Under the pieces are notes generated by a model. It had not been told where the DNA came from. It made no database searches and saw only the letters and a list, made by a program, of their open reading frames with translations. A DNA stretch of 22,590 nucleotides from Gemmatimonadota bacterium (GTDB taxonomy: Bacteria; Gemmatimonadota; Gemmatimonadetes; Longimicrobiales; Gaopeijiaceae): NCBI GenBank assembly GCA_030550695.1, contig JAUQOX010000010.1:1-22590 (forward strand), read 5' to 3'. Position 1 is the first letter of the stretch, and each line of letters begins with the position of its first letter. The position numbers and the translations under genes were made by a program. This document shows positions 13,748 through 21,600 of the stretch, piece after piece.

Positions 13748-16183
13748 ATGCCCCTCCTGCAACGCACCGACGGCCCCTTTCCGGTTCCCTCCGAGCTTCC
13801 GGTGGTGCCGCTGCGGGACCTGGTATTCTTCCCTTACATGGTGCTCCCCCTCCTCATCGGTCGGGAGGGGTCCCTGGCCGCCTTGAACGAGGCGGAACAA
13901 GGGGAGGGGCTTCTCCTCCTGTTGGCCCAGCGTGATGCCGCCACGGACGACCCCACGCCGGAAGAGCTCTACCGGCTCGGAACCGTCGTCCGCCTCCTTC
14001 AGATCACCCGGCTCCCGGAGGGGGTGGCCCGGGTGGTGTTCGAGGGGCTGGGACGGGCGGCGGCCGACACGCTGGCCCGTCAGGGGGCCTCCCTCAGGGC
14101 GCAGGTCCGGGTTCCGGAGGGCGGGGAAAGGGAGAGTCCCGAAGGGGTGGACCCGGAGACCGAGGCCCTGGCCCGCACGGTCCGGAAGCTCTTCGAAGAT
14201 TACGTGGAGCGGAATCCCCGCCTGCCCCGGGAGCTGGCTTCCACCCTGGTGGGGGTTCAGGATCGGGTTCGCATGGCCCATCTGGTCTCCGGCCACCTCC
14301 TCCTCAACGTGCCGGAGAAACAGGAACTCCTGGAAGCCCCCTCCCTTCACCGCCACCTGGAGCTCCTGCGGGAGATCCTGGCCCGGGAGCTGGAGATCCT
14401 GCGGATCGAAGCCAAGCTGGACGAGGAGATCCAGCAACAGATGGACTCGGACCGCCGGCAGTTCTACCTGCAGGAACAGCTCAAGGCCATCCATCGGGAA
14501 CTGGGGGCGGTGGAAACCGAGTGGGACGAGCTGGAGAAGAGCGTTGCCTCCACCCCTCTCCCCCCCCGGGTCCGGGAGCGGGCGGAACGGGAGATGGCCC
14601 GTCTGCGACGCCTGAACCCCGTGGCCCCGGAAGCGGCGGTGATCCGCACCTATCTGGACTGGATCCTCGGACTCCCCTGGATGGCCCGGAGCCAGGACAA
14701 TTTGGATGTGGGCCACGCCGCCCGGATCCTGGACGAGGCCCACTACGGCCTGGAGGAGGTGAAGGCCAGGATCCTCGAACACATTGCCGTCCTGTCCCTG
14801 GTGGGGAATCTACAGGGACCCATCCTTTGCCTGGTGGGGCCGCCGGGGGTCGGCAAGACCTCCCTGGGACGCAGCATCGCCAAGGCCCTGGGACGGGATT
14901 TCATCCGGGCTTCCCTCGGGGGGGTCAGGGACGAAGCCGAAATCCGGGGGCACCGGCGAACCTACGTGGGCGCGCTGCCCGGGCGGATCCTGCAAGGCAT
15001 GAGGCGAAGCGGAACCCGCAACCCGGTGTTCCTTCTGGACGAGGTGGACAAGCTGGCCCGGGACTTCCACGGCGACCCCGGGGCGGCGCTCCTGGAGGTG
15101 CTGGACCCCGAACAGAATCGGACCTTCGTCGACCACTATCTGGAGCTGGAGTTCGACCTGTCGGATGTCTTCTTCCTGGCCACGGCCAACACGCTGGCGG
15201 GGATCCCGGAGCCTCTCCGGGACCGCATGGAGGTGCTGCGGATCCCCGGCTATCTCCCCACGGAAAAGAAAGGGATCGCCCGGCGGTTCCTGTGGCCCAA
15301 GGAGGCCGGCCGCCATGGTCTGGACCCGTCGGCCGTCAGGCTGGCCGAGGAAAGTCTGGACTTGTTGGTCTCCCGGTACACCCGCGAGGCCGGCGTCCGT
15401 GAGCTGGAGCGTTCGCTGGGGAGCGTGGCCCGGAAACTGGCCCGGAGTCTGGCGGAGGGGAAGTGGTCACCGGCTTCCGGAGAGGTGGTGGAACCCGCCA
15501 CGATCCGGCACCTCCTGGGCCCCCCTCCCTTCGGGGAAGAGGCCCGCGGAGGGGAGCCGACCCGGGTGGGGATCGCCAACGGCCTGGCCTGGACGGCGGC
15601 GGGAGGCCAGATCCTGGACGTGGAGGTGGCCGTGGTCCCGGGGAGCGGGAACCTTCGCCTTACGGGCGCCTTGGGGGAGGTCATGAAGGAGTCCGCCTGG
15701 GCGGCCCTCACCTACGCCCGCTCCCGCGCCCGGAGTCTGGGTCTGCCCCCCCACTTCCACCAGGACGTGGACATCCACATCCACATCCCGGAGGGCGCCA
15801 CCCCCAAAGACGGTCCTTCCGCAGGGATCACCATGGCCGTGGCCCTCGTGAGCGCCCTTACGAGCATCCCCACCCGTCCGGAGGTGGCCATGACGGGGGA
15901 AATCACCCTGAGGGGGCGGGTCCTGGGGGTGGGGGGGATCCGGGAAAAGGCCGTGGCGGCTTTCCAAGGGGGGATCCGGGAGATGCTCCTCCCGGCCGCC
16001 AGTGTTGCGGAGTTGGAACGGCTTCCCCCCGAGGTCCGCGACGGGATGCTCTTCGTCCCTGTGCGCACCATGGACGAGGTCCTGGAGCGGGCCCTTTCCC
16101 GCCCCCCTGCCCTGGGGGGTCTGGAGGCGGGGGAAGCCCCGGGCCGGGGCGGGGTGGATCTCGGGTCCCCGGTGGTGCCATGA
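13748..16183 (+). CDS. lon: Lon protease (LonA)
   Basis: ATP-dependent cytoplasmic protease that removes misfolded and short-lived regulatory proteins. It is 811 aa, the usual LonA size. The N-terminal LON substrate domain begins with LPVVPLRDLVFFPYMVLPL (near residue 16). A coiled region with the family stretch QFYLQEQLKAIHRELG follows. The AAA+ domain has Walker A GPPGVGKTS (about 364) and Walker B FLLDEVDKL (about 428). The protease domain has the Ser-Lys dyad: Ser691 in PKDGPSAG and Lys734 in GIREKAVAA, spaced 43 residues as in E. coli Lon. ATG 13748 has only a weak AGG upstream. The frame is open back into clpX, but homology starts here. The stop overlaps the engB start as ATGA. Confidence 0.97.
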   Translation: MPLLQRTDGPFPVPSELPVVPLRDLVFFPYMVLPLLIGREGSLAALNEAEQGEGLLLLLAQRDAATDDPTPEELYRLGTVVRLLQITRLPEGVARVVFEGLGRAAADTLARQGASLRAQVRVPEGGERESPEGVDPETEALARTVRKLFEDYVERNPRLPRELASTLVGVQDRVRMAHLVSGHLLLNVPEKQELLEAPSLHRHLELLREILARELEILRIEAKLDEEIQQQMDSDRRQFYLQEQLKAIHRELGAVETEWDELEKSVASTPLPPRVRERAEREMARLRRLNPVAPEAAVIRTYLDWILGLPWMARSQDNLDVGHAARILDEAHYGLEEVKARILEHIAVLSLVGNLQGPILCLVGPPGVGKTSLGRSIAKALGRDFIRASLGGVRDEAEIRGHRRTYVGALPGRILQGMRRSGTRNPVFLLDEVDKLARDFHGDPGAALLEVLDPEQNRTFVDHYLELEFDLSDVFFLATANTLAGIPEPLRDRMEVLRIPGYLPTEKKGIARRFLWPKEAGRHGLDPSAVRLAEESLDLLVSRYTREAGVRELERSLGSVARKLARSLAEGKWSPASGEVVEPATIRHLLGPPPFGEEARGGEPTRVGIANGLAWTAAGGQILDVEVAVVPGSGNLRLTGALGEVMKESAWAALTYARSRARSLGLPPHFHQDVDIHIHIPEGATPKDGPSAGITMAVALVSALTSIPTRPEVAMTGEITLRGRVLGVGGIREKAVAAFQGGIREMLLPAASVAELERLPPEVRDGMLFVPVRTMDEVLERALSRPPALGGLEAGEAPGRGGVDLGSPVVP

Positions 16184-16839
16184 TCATCCGTTCCGTGGAG
16201 TTCGTGGTCTCGGTGGCCTCGCCGGGGGCACTCCTGCCCGCCGATCTCCCCCAAGTGGCCTTCTCCGGCCGCTCCAACGTGGGGAAATCGTCCCTGATCA
16301 ACGTCCTGCTCCGGCGGACGCAGAAAAAGCTGGCCCAGGTGTCGTCCAGGCCGGGCAAGACCCGCACCCTCAATTTCTACCGGGTCAACGGCAGCTTCTA
16401 CCTGGTGGATCTGCCGGGTTGCGGCTACGCCCGGGCTCCTGTAGCCCTTCGACGGGAGTGGAAGAAACTGGTGGAATGGTACTTGGGCGGAGGGAGCCCC
16501 TCCTTGAGGGGGATCGTCCACCTGGTGGACGGACGGCACCCTCCCTCCTCGTCGGACCGGAAGATGATGGAATTCCTGGGGGGCGTGGGGGTGCCCACCC
16601 TGGTCGTCTTGACGAAGATGGATCGGGTGGGACGGGCGAGCTGGGAGCAGGCCGTCAGGGAGGCGGCCGGGATGTTGGGGGTGGAGGAGGAGCAGGTCCT
16701 GCCCTTCTCCTCCAGGACCGGTGAAGGTCGGGAAACCCTTCTGGAGGCTCTGGAGGACCTTCTGCAAGGGGAAGGAGGAAGGGGCGGAGCGGCGCCCGGC
16801 CCGGGAGGGATCCATGGAGAATCCGATCCCGGAGCCTGA
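16180..16839 (+). CDS. engB: Ribosome-biogenesis GTP-binding protein EngB (YsxC/YihA)
   Basis: Small TRAFAC GTPase required for late assembly of the large ribosomal subunit. Motifs: G1 GRSNVGKSS (30-38), the G2 region SSRPGKTRTLNFY (55-67), G3 DLPGCGYA (77-84), G4 TKMD (145-148) and G5-like FSSRTGEG (176-183). At 219 aa it carries about 20 extra Gly-rich C-terminal residues compared with the 195-210 usual. The start ATG at 16180 shares ATGA with the lon stop, so translation is coupled. The lon-engB neighbourhood is also found in Bacillus and other groups. The last 26 bp overlap the next gene. Confidence 0.96.
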   Translation: MIIRSVEFVVSVASPGALLPADLPQVAFSGRSNVGKSSLINVLLRRTQKKLAQVSSRPGKTRTLNFYRVNGSFYLVDLPGCGYARAPVALRREWKKLVEWYLGGGSPSLRGIVHLVDGRHPPSSSDRKMMEFLGGVGVPTLVVLTKMDRVGRASWEQAVREAAGMLGVEEEQVLPFSSRTGEGRETLLEALEDLLQGEGGRGGAAPGPGGIHGESDPGA

Positions 16840-17551
16840 GTTCCCCTTGGGGCCGGGGAGCGGGCCCAGGGCCGGGGCCCGCCCCGTCGCTACCGTCGGC
16901 CTCCTCCTCATGGCAGCGGCCTGCGGAGGGAGCCTGGGCCCGGCCTCCGGCCTGGGGTCGACCTCCCCGCTGGGGTTGGCCTCGGCCGATTCCAGCCGCC
17001 TCGTTCCCCCGGGCTTCGGGACCCTCAAGCAGGACGACGTAACCTTGTCCCTCCGGGAGGGGGACCTGCTCATCAAGGTCGTCCCTTTGGAGGAGTGGGT
17101 CCTACGTCTCACGGCTCCCGACACCTATGCCCGCCTGAAGAACCTTGCCGAGGCCCATCGGCCGTCGGCCGTGGCCGCCGCCGGCGGCAGGGGCGCCTCC
17201 TTGTTCCTGGTGACGCTCTTCAGCTATGCCCCGGACGTGGCGTACCAGCCCGAAGACCTCCTGGTGGTGAACCGGGGACTCCGGTACCGCCCCCTGGCCA
17301 TCTTCCCCGTCACCCCCGGCTGGGGCTTGCAACGGTTGGCCCAGCAGGAGACCCGCATGGCCATCTACGTCTTCGAGGGGGAGATGGATCTGGAGGGGGA
17401 GTTCGTGGTGGAATACCGGACCCTCCGCAACGAGAGCTGGGCGGCACGGATCGTACCCCTTCTCAAGGCGGAGCTGCCGCGGGCGCGGGCGCGGGCAGGG
17501 GGCGGAGAGCCGCTAGTCGGCCAGACCGTACTGTTTGATCTTTCGGTATAG
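16814..17551 (+). CDS. Uncharacterised probable lipoprotein
   Basis: I do not recognise a named family. The 245-aa product has a long polar N-terminus (1-23), a hydrophobic segment VATVGLLLMAAAC (25-37) and a lipobox-like AAAC with Cys37, followed by a Gly/Ser/Ala-rich linker, so it is probably exported and lipidated. The -3 Ala is less usual than Leu. The globular part (about 64-225) starts LVPPGFGTLKQDDVTLSL and includes LIKVVPLEEWVLRLTAPDTY and a beta-rich region (SLFLVTLFSYAPDV, YQPEDLLVVNRGLRYRP, AIYVFEGEMDLEGEFVVEY). The start at 16814 has GGGAGGG upstream, inside engB. It overlaps engB by 26 bp and is tail-to-tail with the sigma-54 regulator, overlapping by 39 bp. An envelope role with the upstream proteases is only inferred from position. 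Confidence 0.75.
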   Translation: MENPIPEPEFPLGPGSGPRAGARPVATVGLLLMAAACGGSLGPASGLGSTSPLGLASADSSRLVPPGFGTLKQDDVTLSLREGDLLIKVVPLEEWVLRLTAPDTYARLKNLAEAHRPSAVAAAGGRGASLFLVTLFSYAPDVAYQPEDLLVVNRGLRYRPLAIFPVTPGWGLQRLAQQETRMAIYVFEGEMDLEGEFVVEYRTLRNESWAARIVPLLKAELPRARARAGGGEPLVGQTVLFDLSV

Positions 17552-19225
17552 GGTTCTTTCCCCGATCCCCAGCCGCTCGGCGGCCTTTCTCCGGTTTCCC
17601 TTGACCTCCGCCAGGGCCGCGCGGATGACCTCTGCTTCCACCTGATCCATGGTCATCCCCGGCCGGTAGACCACCGCCCCTTCTTCCTGGACCCCGGGCG
17701 CCGCCGGAGGTGCCCCTGCAGCCTCTTCCCCACCACCCTTTTCCCCTTCCGACCCAACGCCCGGAGGAAGGGATTCCGACGCGCCCTGGGCCAGGGTCCC
17801 GACCTCCACCACCGGAGGCCGCCCCTGGGGGACTTCTTGGACAATCTCCTTCAGACGAGGGGGCGATGCCAGGCTCCCCCGGACCGCCAAGGGAGGCAGC
17901 TCCTGTTCCACCAGGAAGTATTCGTCCTTGAACCTCTGGAACTCCCGCCGGAGTTCTTCCACGTCCATCCGCAAAGCCATCAGGGTGCGGAACACGAACT
18001 CCAACTCGGGGCGGAAGGAGCTTCCCCGCTCGCCCCGGGGGTGCAGGGGAGCCAGGGAAAGAGGGGCGGGGAGGAGCCCGCGGCTGTGGGGGTTCCGGAT
18101 CTCCGGCGGAATGTCCCGGGCCTCGATCCTACGTCCGGGAGCCAGGACCACCATGCTCTCCACGAGATTGCGGAGTTCCCTCACGTTGCCCGGCCAATCA
18201 TAGCGCACAAGAATCTCCATGGCCTCGGGGCTCACCCCCAGGAAGGGGCGGTCATGGCGGGCGCTGGCCTCCCGGACGAAGGCCTCCACCAGCAGGGGGA
18301 TGTCCTCCCTCCGCTCCCGGAGGGGGGGGAGGTGGATCCGGAGCACGTTGAGGCGGTAGTAGAGGTCCCTTCGGAACTCCCCCACTTCCACCAGATGCCT
18401 CAGCTCCTGGTTCGTAGCGGCGATGACCCGGACATCCACCCGGACAGGTTTCTCGCCGCCGACCCGGAAGAACTCCCGCTCTTCCAGCACCCTGAGGAGC
18501 TTGGTCTGGGTGGCCAGGGGCATCTCCCCGATCTCGTCCAAGAAAATGGTTCCCCCCTGCGCCAGCTCGAAAAGACCCCGCCGGGAATCGATGGCCCCGG
18601 TGAAGGCGCCTTTCTCGTGCCCGAAGAGTTCGCTTTCCAGCAGGGTTTCCGACAGCGCCGCCACGTTCACCGCCAGGAACGCCTTGTGGCGGCGGGGGGA
18701 AAGGGCATGGATCCCCCGGGCGATGAGTTCCTTGCCGGTACCGGACTCACCCGTCACCAAGACCGTCGCATGGACCGGCGCATACTGGAGCACCCGCTCC
18801 AGGGCTTCCCGGATCCCCTCGGTTTCACCCACGATACCGGTGATCTCCTGGAGCCGGCGCCGTTCCACCAATCGGCGCCCCAGGAGGACCACCTCGGCGG
18901 GGTCGGGGGGGTAGGGAAACACCTCCTGGAGGTCCAAGGCCCGGGCCACCTTGGCCAGCCCATCCTCCCCCTCCCGGCCCACCCCGAACACCGGAATGCG
19001 TTCCTCCAGGCGGGCCTGTCGCGCCAGGGCCGCGGCCGACTCGCTCTTCAGGTCTCCCGAGAGGATCAACAGGAGGGGCCGGAAGGGCCCTTCGGCCAGG
19101 CTCTCGCCCGGGGTGATGAGCTCCACCCGGTACCCCGCCTCCTTGAAGGCCTCCCTGAGGCGGCCCGCCACCCGGAGGTCGTGGGTGGAGATGAAGACTG
19201 CGCCTTCGGGCTCCAGGAAGGTCAT
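17513..19225 (-). CDS. Sigma-54-dependent transcriptional activator with degenerate receiver domain
   Basis: NtrC-type enhancer-binding protein, 570 aa, that would remodel sigma-54 RNA polymerase. The N-terminal 125 residues resemble a response-regulator receiver but lack its key residues: the acidic pair is replaced (FISTHD), the phospho-acceptor position after LLLIL is Ser56, and the KP motif reads YPPDP. The AAA+ domain has Walker A GESGTGKE (159-166), sigma-54-contacting GAFTGA (206-211), Walker B GTIFLDE (225-231), RRDLYYRL (285-292) and WPGNVREL (344-351). A long linker (about 380-525) contains a likely coiled coil (about 408-435) and a Gly/Glu/Pro-rich stretch. A Fis-type helix-turn-helix ends the protein (543-567). 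ATG 19225 has no good Shine-Dalgarno. It follows gcvT by 49 bp and may be co-transcribed. Targets are unknown. Confidence 0.93.
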   Translation of the reverse strand: MTFLEPEGAVFISTHDLRVAGRLREAFKEAGYRVELITPGESLAEGPFRPLLLILSGDLKSESAAALARQARLEERIPVFGVGREGEDGLAKVARALDLQEVFPYPPDPAEVVLLGRRLVERRRLQEITGIVGETEGIREALERVLQYAPVHATVLVTGESGTGKELIARGIHALSPRRHKAFLAVNVAALSETLLESELFGHEKGAFTGAIDSRRGLFELAQGGTIFLDEIGEMPLATQTKLLRVLEEREFFRVGGEKPVRVDVRVIAATNQELRHLVEVGEFRRDLYYRLNVLRIHLPPLRERREDIPLLVEAFVREASARHDRPFLGVSPEAMEILVRYDWPGNVRELRNLVESMVVLAPGRRIEARDIPPEIRNPHSRGLLPAPLSLAPLHPRGERGSSFRPELEFVFRTLMALRMDVEELRREFQRFKDEYFLVEQELPPLAVRGSLASPPRLKEIVQEVPQGRPPVVEVGTLAQGASESLPPGVGSEGEKGGGEEAAGAPPAAPGVQEEGAVVYRPGMTMDQVEAEVIRAALAEVKGNRRKAAERLGIGERTLYRKIKQYGLAD

Positions 19226-19274
19226 GACGCAAGGCGAAAAGCTGAAGGCGGTCGCCGGGGCGCGCCGTGGGCTC

Positions 19275-20387
19275 CTACGAGCGGCGGATGGATCCGCCCC
19301 GATAGAACGGCGGCTTGGTGACCCTGGCTGCCACCACCTTGTCCCGGATACGGATCCCCAGGGGCGTGTCCTCTTCGGCCAAGGAGGCGGGGACCCACGC
19401 CATGCCGATCCCCTCGCCGAGGGTGGGGCTCACCACGCCGCTGGTCACCACCCCCACCTCCGCCCCATCGGCCACGACGGGGTATCCGTGCCGCGGGAAG
19501 CCCCGCTCCGTGAGGCGGAACCCCACCAGCCGACGCCGGATCCCCTCCTCCTTCTGCCTCAAGAGAGCCTCCCGCCCGATGAAGTCACCCTTCTGCAACT
19601 TGGTGATCCAGGCCAGCCCCGACTCCAAGGGGGTGTGTTCCTCGTCCAGGTCGTTCCCATACAGGGCGTACCCCATTTCCAACCGGAGGGAGTCGCGACA
19701 ACCTAAACCCGCGGGCATGAGGCCCCGATCCCGACCGGCCTCCATGAGGGCCTGCCAAAGGGGCTCGGCAGACTCGGGAGACACATAGAGCTCGAAGCCG
19801 TCCTCTCCCGTGTAACCTGTGCGGCTGATGATGGCCTCCACCCCCGCCACCACCCCTTCACCGAAACGGTAGTAGCCCAGCTCCTCCAGGGGGGTCTTGG
19901 TGAGGGGCTGGAGGATGGCCGCCGCTTCGGGTCCCTGAAGAGCCAGCAAAGCCGTGTCGTCCGAACGGTCCTCCACGGTCACGTCGAACTGGCCGGCATG
20001 GCGCAGCACCCACGCCAGATCCTTGTCCTTGTTGGAGGCGTTCACCACCAGCATCCAGTAGTCGGTGCCCCGATAGACGAGGAGGTCGTCGATGATCCCT
20101 CCTTCGGGAAGGCACATGGCCGAGTACTGCACCTGCCCCACGGCCAGGCGGGAAGCGTCGTTCACCGTCAACTTCTGGATGAGGTCCAGGGCCTGGGGGC
20201 CGCGGAGGAAGAATTCCCCCATGTGGCTCACGTCGAAAAGGCCGGCCCGGGTGCGCACGGCCTGGTGTTCGGCGGTGATCCCTGCGGGGTATTGGACCGG
20301 CATGTGGAATCCGGCAAAGGGCACCATCTTCCCCCCCAAGGCCACGTGCACGTCGTAGAGGGGGGTTTTCTTGAGAGACTCCGTCAT
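19275..20387 (-). CDS. gcvT: Aminomethyltransferase, T-protein of the glycine cleavage system
   Basis: Transfers the methylene group from the aminomethyl-lipoyl H-protein to tetrahydrofolate, releasing ammonia. It is 370 aa, standard. The family features are LKKTPLYDVHVALGGKMVPF (5-24), GLFDVSHMGEFFLRGP (49-64), GGIIDDLLVY with the catalytic Asp pair (97-106, Asp101), SRTGYTGEDGFELY and a C-terminal beta domain with TSGVVSPTLGEGIGMAWV. ATG 20387 has AAGGAAGGAAG just upstream. The frame is open upstream to 20594, but that part is not homologous. gcvH and gcvP are not in the window. No glycine riboswitch is visible in the 124 bp before the gene. It sits between argF and the sigma-54 regulator on the same strand. 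Confidence 0.96.
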   Translation of the reverse strand: MTESLKKTPLYDVHVALGGKMVPFAGFHMPVQYPAGITAEHQAVRTRAGLFDVSHMGEFFLRGPQALDLIQKLTVNDASRLAVGQVQYSAMCLPEGGIIDDLLVYRGTDYWMLVVNASNKDKDLAWVLRHAGQFDVTVEDRSDDTALLALQGPEAAAILQPLTKTPLEELGYYRFGEGVVAGVEAIISRTGYTGEDGFELYVSPESAEPLWQALMEAGRDRGLMPAGLGCRDSLRLEMGYALYGNDLDEEHTPLESGLAWITKLQKGDFIGREALLRQKEEGIRRRLVGFRLTERGFPRHGYPVVADGAEVGVVTSGVVSPTLGEGIGMAWVPASLAEEDTPLGIRIRDKVVAARVTKPPFYRGGSIRRS

Positions 20388-20446
20388 GGCTTCCTTCCTT
20401 TCGACTGCCGGGGGATCGTCCCGGGATACCCGGCCCCCGCCCCGCC

Positions 20447-20481
20447 CCCGAGGGGCCCCTCGGGCTGCCTCACTCCTGAGG
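20447..20481. other. Palindrome and hairpin in the argF-gcvT gap
   Basis: An 18-bp perfect palindrome, CCCGAGGGG followed by CCCCTCGGG (20447-20464), is followed within four bases by CCTCA (20468-20472)/TGAGG (20477-20481). Both lie in the 124-bp space between the argF stop and the gcvT start. There is no U-run on the minus-strand transcript, so a rho-independent terminator is not supported. It may be an operator or mRNA structure. Confidence 0.4.
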
Positions 20482-20511
20482 CCCCCCGCAGAGCAGGGCA
20501 TTGCGCTTAAG

Positions 20512-21414
20512 CTACCCCATGAGTTCCCACAGGATGGCCTTCTGGGCATGCAGACGGTTTTCCGCCTCGTCCCAGACCCGGGATTGCGGCCCATCCAGGA
20601 CTTCGGCTGTGACCTCCAGCCCCCGGTACGCCGGAAGACAATGGAGGAAAATAGCTTCCGGATGGGCCCGGGCCATGATTTCTCCGTTCACCTGATAGGG
20701 GCGAAAAACCTTGAGCCGCTCTTCCTTTTCCTTTTCCTGGCCCATGGACACCCACGTGTCCGTGGTGACCACCCGGGCCCCCTCGGCGGCCTCCAAGGGG
20801 TCTCGGGTGAGGAGGATCTTCGTGGTCCGACGGGCCGCCTCCAGGATCCGGGGGTCCGGGTCGAATCCCTCCGGGATGGCCAGACGGAGTTCCAGGCCCA
20901 GCACCCCGGCCGCCTCGAGCCAGGAGTTGGCCATGTTGTTCCCGTCCCCGAACCAGGCCACGGTCATCCCTTCGAGGTCGGGCCCGAAGTTCTCCTGAAC
21001 CGTCTGCAGATCGGCCAGCACCTGGCAGGGGTGCAGAAGGTCGGTGAGTCCGTTGATGACGGGAACGGTGGCGTAACGGGCCATCTCCATCACTTCGGCG
21101 TGATCGAAGGTCCGGATCATGATCCCATCCACATAACGGCTCAGGACCATGGTCGTGTCGTAGATGCTTTCCCCCCGCCCCATTTGGGAGGCGGATTCCG
21201 ACAGGAAAAGGGCGTGCCCTCCCAGCTGGGTCATGGCCACCTCAAAGGACACCCGGGTCCGGGTGGAACTCTTCTTGAAGATCATGGCCAGGCTCTTCCC
21301 CACCAGAGGGGTGCCCTTCACCTCGCCGGTCTTGAGACGGCGGGCAAAATCCAAGAAACCCAGCAACTCCTCGCGGCTGAAATCCGCCAGGGAAAGGAAA
21401 TGACGGAGGCTCAT
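20512..21414 (-). CDS. argF: Ornithine carbamoyltransferase
   Basis: Forms citrulline from ornithine and carbamoyl phosphate in arginine biosynthesis. It is a cytoplasmic trimer. At 300 aa it has all signature motifs: carbamoyl-phosphate-binding STRTR (50-54), HPCQ (128-131), the ornithine-binding DTWVSMG (219-225) and HCLPA (258-262), which distinguishes it from aspartate carbamoyltransferase. ATG 21414 is chosen because MSLRHFLSLADFS matches the family N-terminus. It lacks a clear Shine-Dalgarno. An extension in the same frame to 21492 gives a protein start unlike the family. hslU lies 186 bp upstream on the same strand, with a hairpin in between. No ARG box could be picked out by eye. Confidence 0.96.
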   Translation of the reverse strand: MSLRHFLSLADFSREELLGFLDFARRLKTGEVKGTPLVGKSLAMIFKKSSTRTRVSFEVAMTQLGGHALFLSESASQMGRGESIYDTTMVLSRYVDGIMIRTFDHAEVMEMARYATVPVINGLTDLLHPCQVLADLQTVQENFGPDLEGMTVAWFGDGNNMANSWLEAAGVLGLELRLAIPEGFDPDPRILEAARRTTKILLTRDPLEAAEGARVVTTDTWVSMGQEKEKEERLKVFRPYQVNGEIMARAHPEAIFLHCLPAYRGLEVTAEVLDGPQSRVWDEAENRLHAQKAILWELMG

Positions 21415-21540
21415 GCGGACATTCCGACGGCTGAGGGTGGAAAAAGGACTGCCCCGATCTTCCGCGACGAAGGCAGGCTCCGAATGGGGCAAACTACCAC
21501 GGGAATCGGCACCTGCCTAGGGGAAAGGCCCCCCTCGGGC

Positions 21541-21579
21541 GGCAAGGTCGCCCCCAACCTCGGGGGGGGTGCCCTTGCC
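21541..21579 (-). other. Nested hairpin between hslU and argF
   Basis: Outer arms GGCAAGG and CCTTGCC (21541-21547 and 21573-21579) enclose an inner C5/G5 stem (21551-21555 with G residues in 21562-21569). It starts about 22 nt after the hslU stop on the transcribed minus strand. The sequence after it is GC-rich without a U-run, so it is either a rho-assisted or processing structure, or a leader element of argF. Confidence 0.45.
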
Positions 21580-21600
21580 AGCCGGCCGCTGCCTCGGAGA

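Noticed and set aside
20388..20511. Glycine riboswitch before gcvT
   Set aside because: The 124-bp gap shows palindromes but none of the conserved glycine aptamer core; it is also too short for a tandem aptamer.
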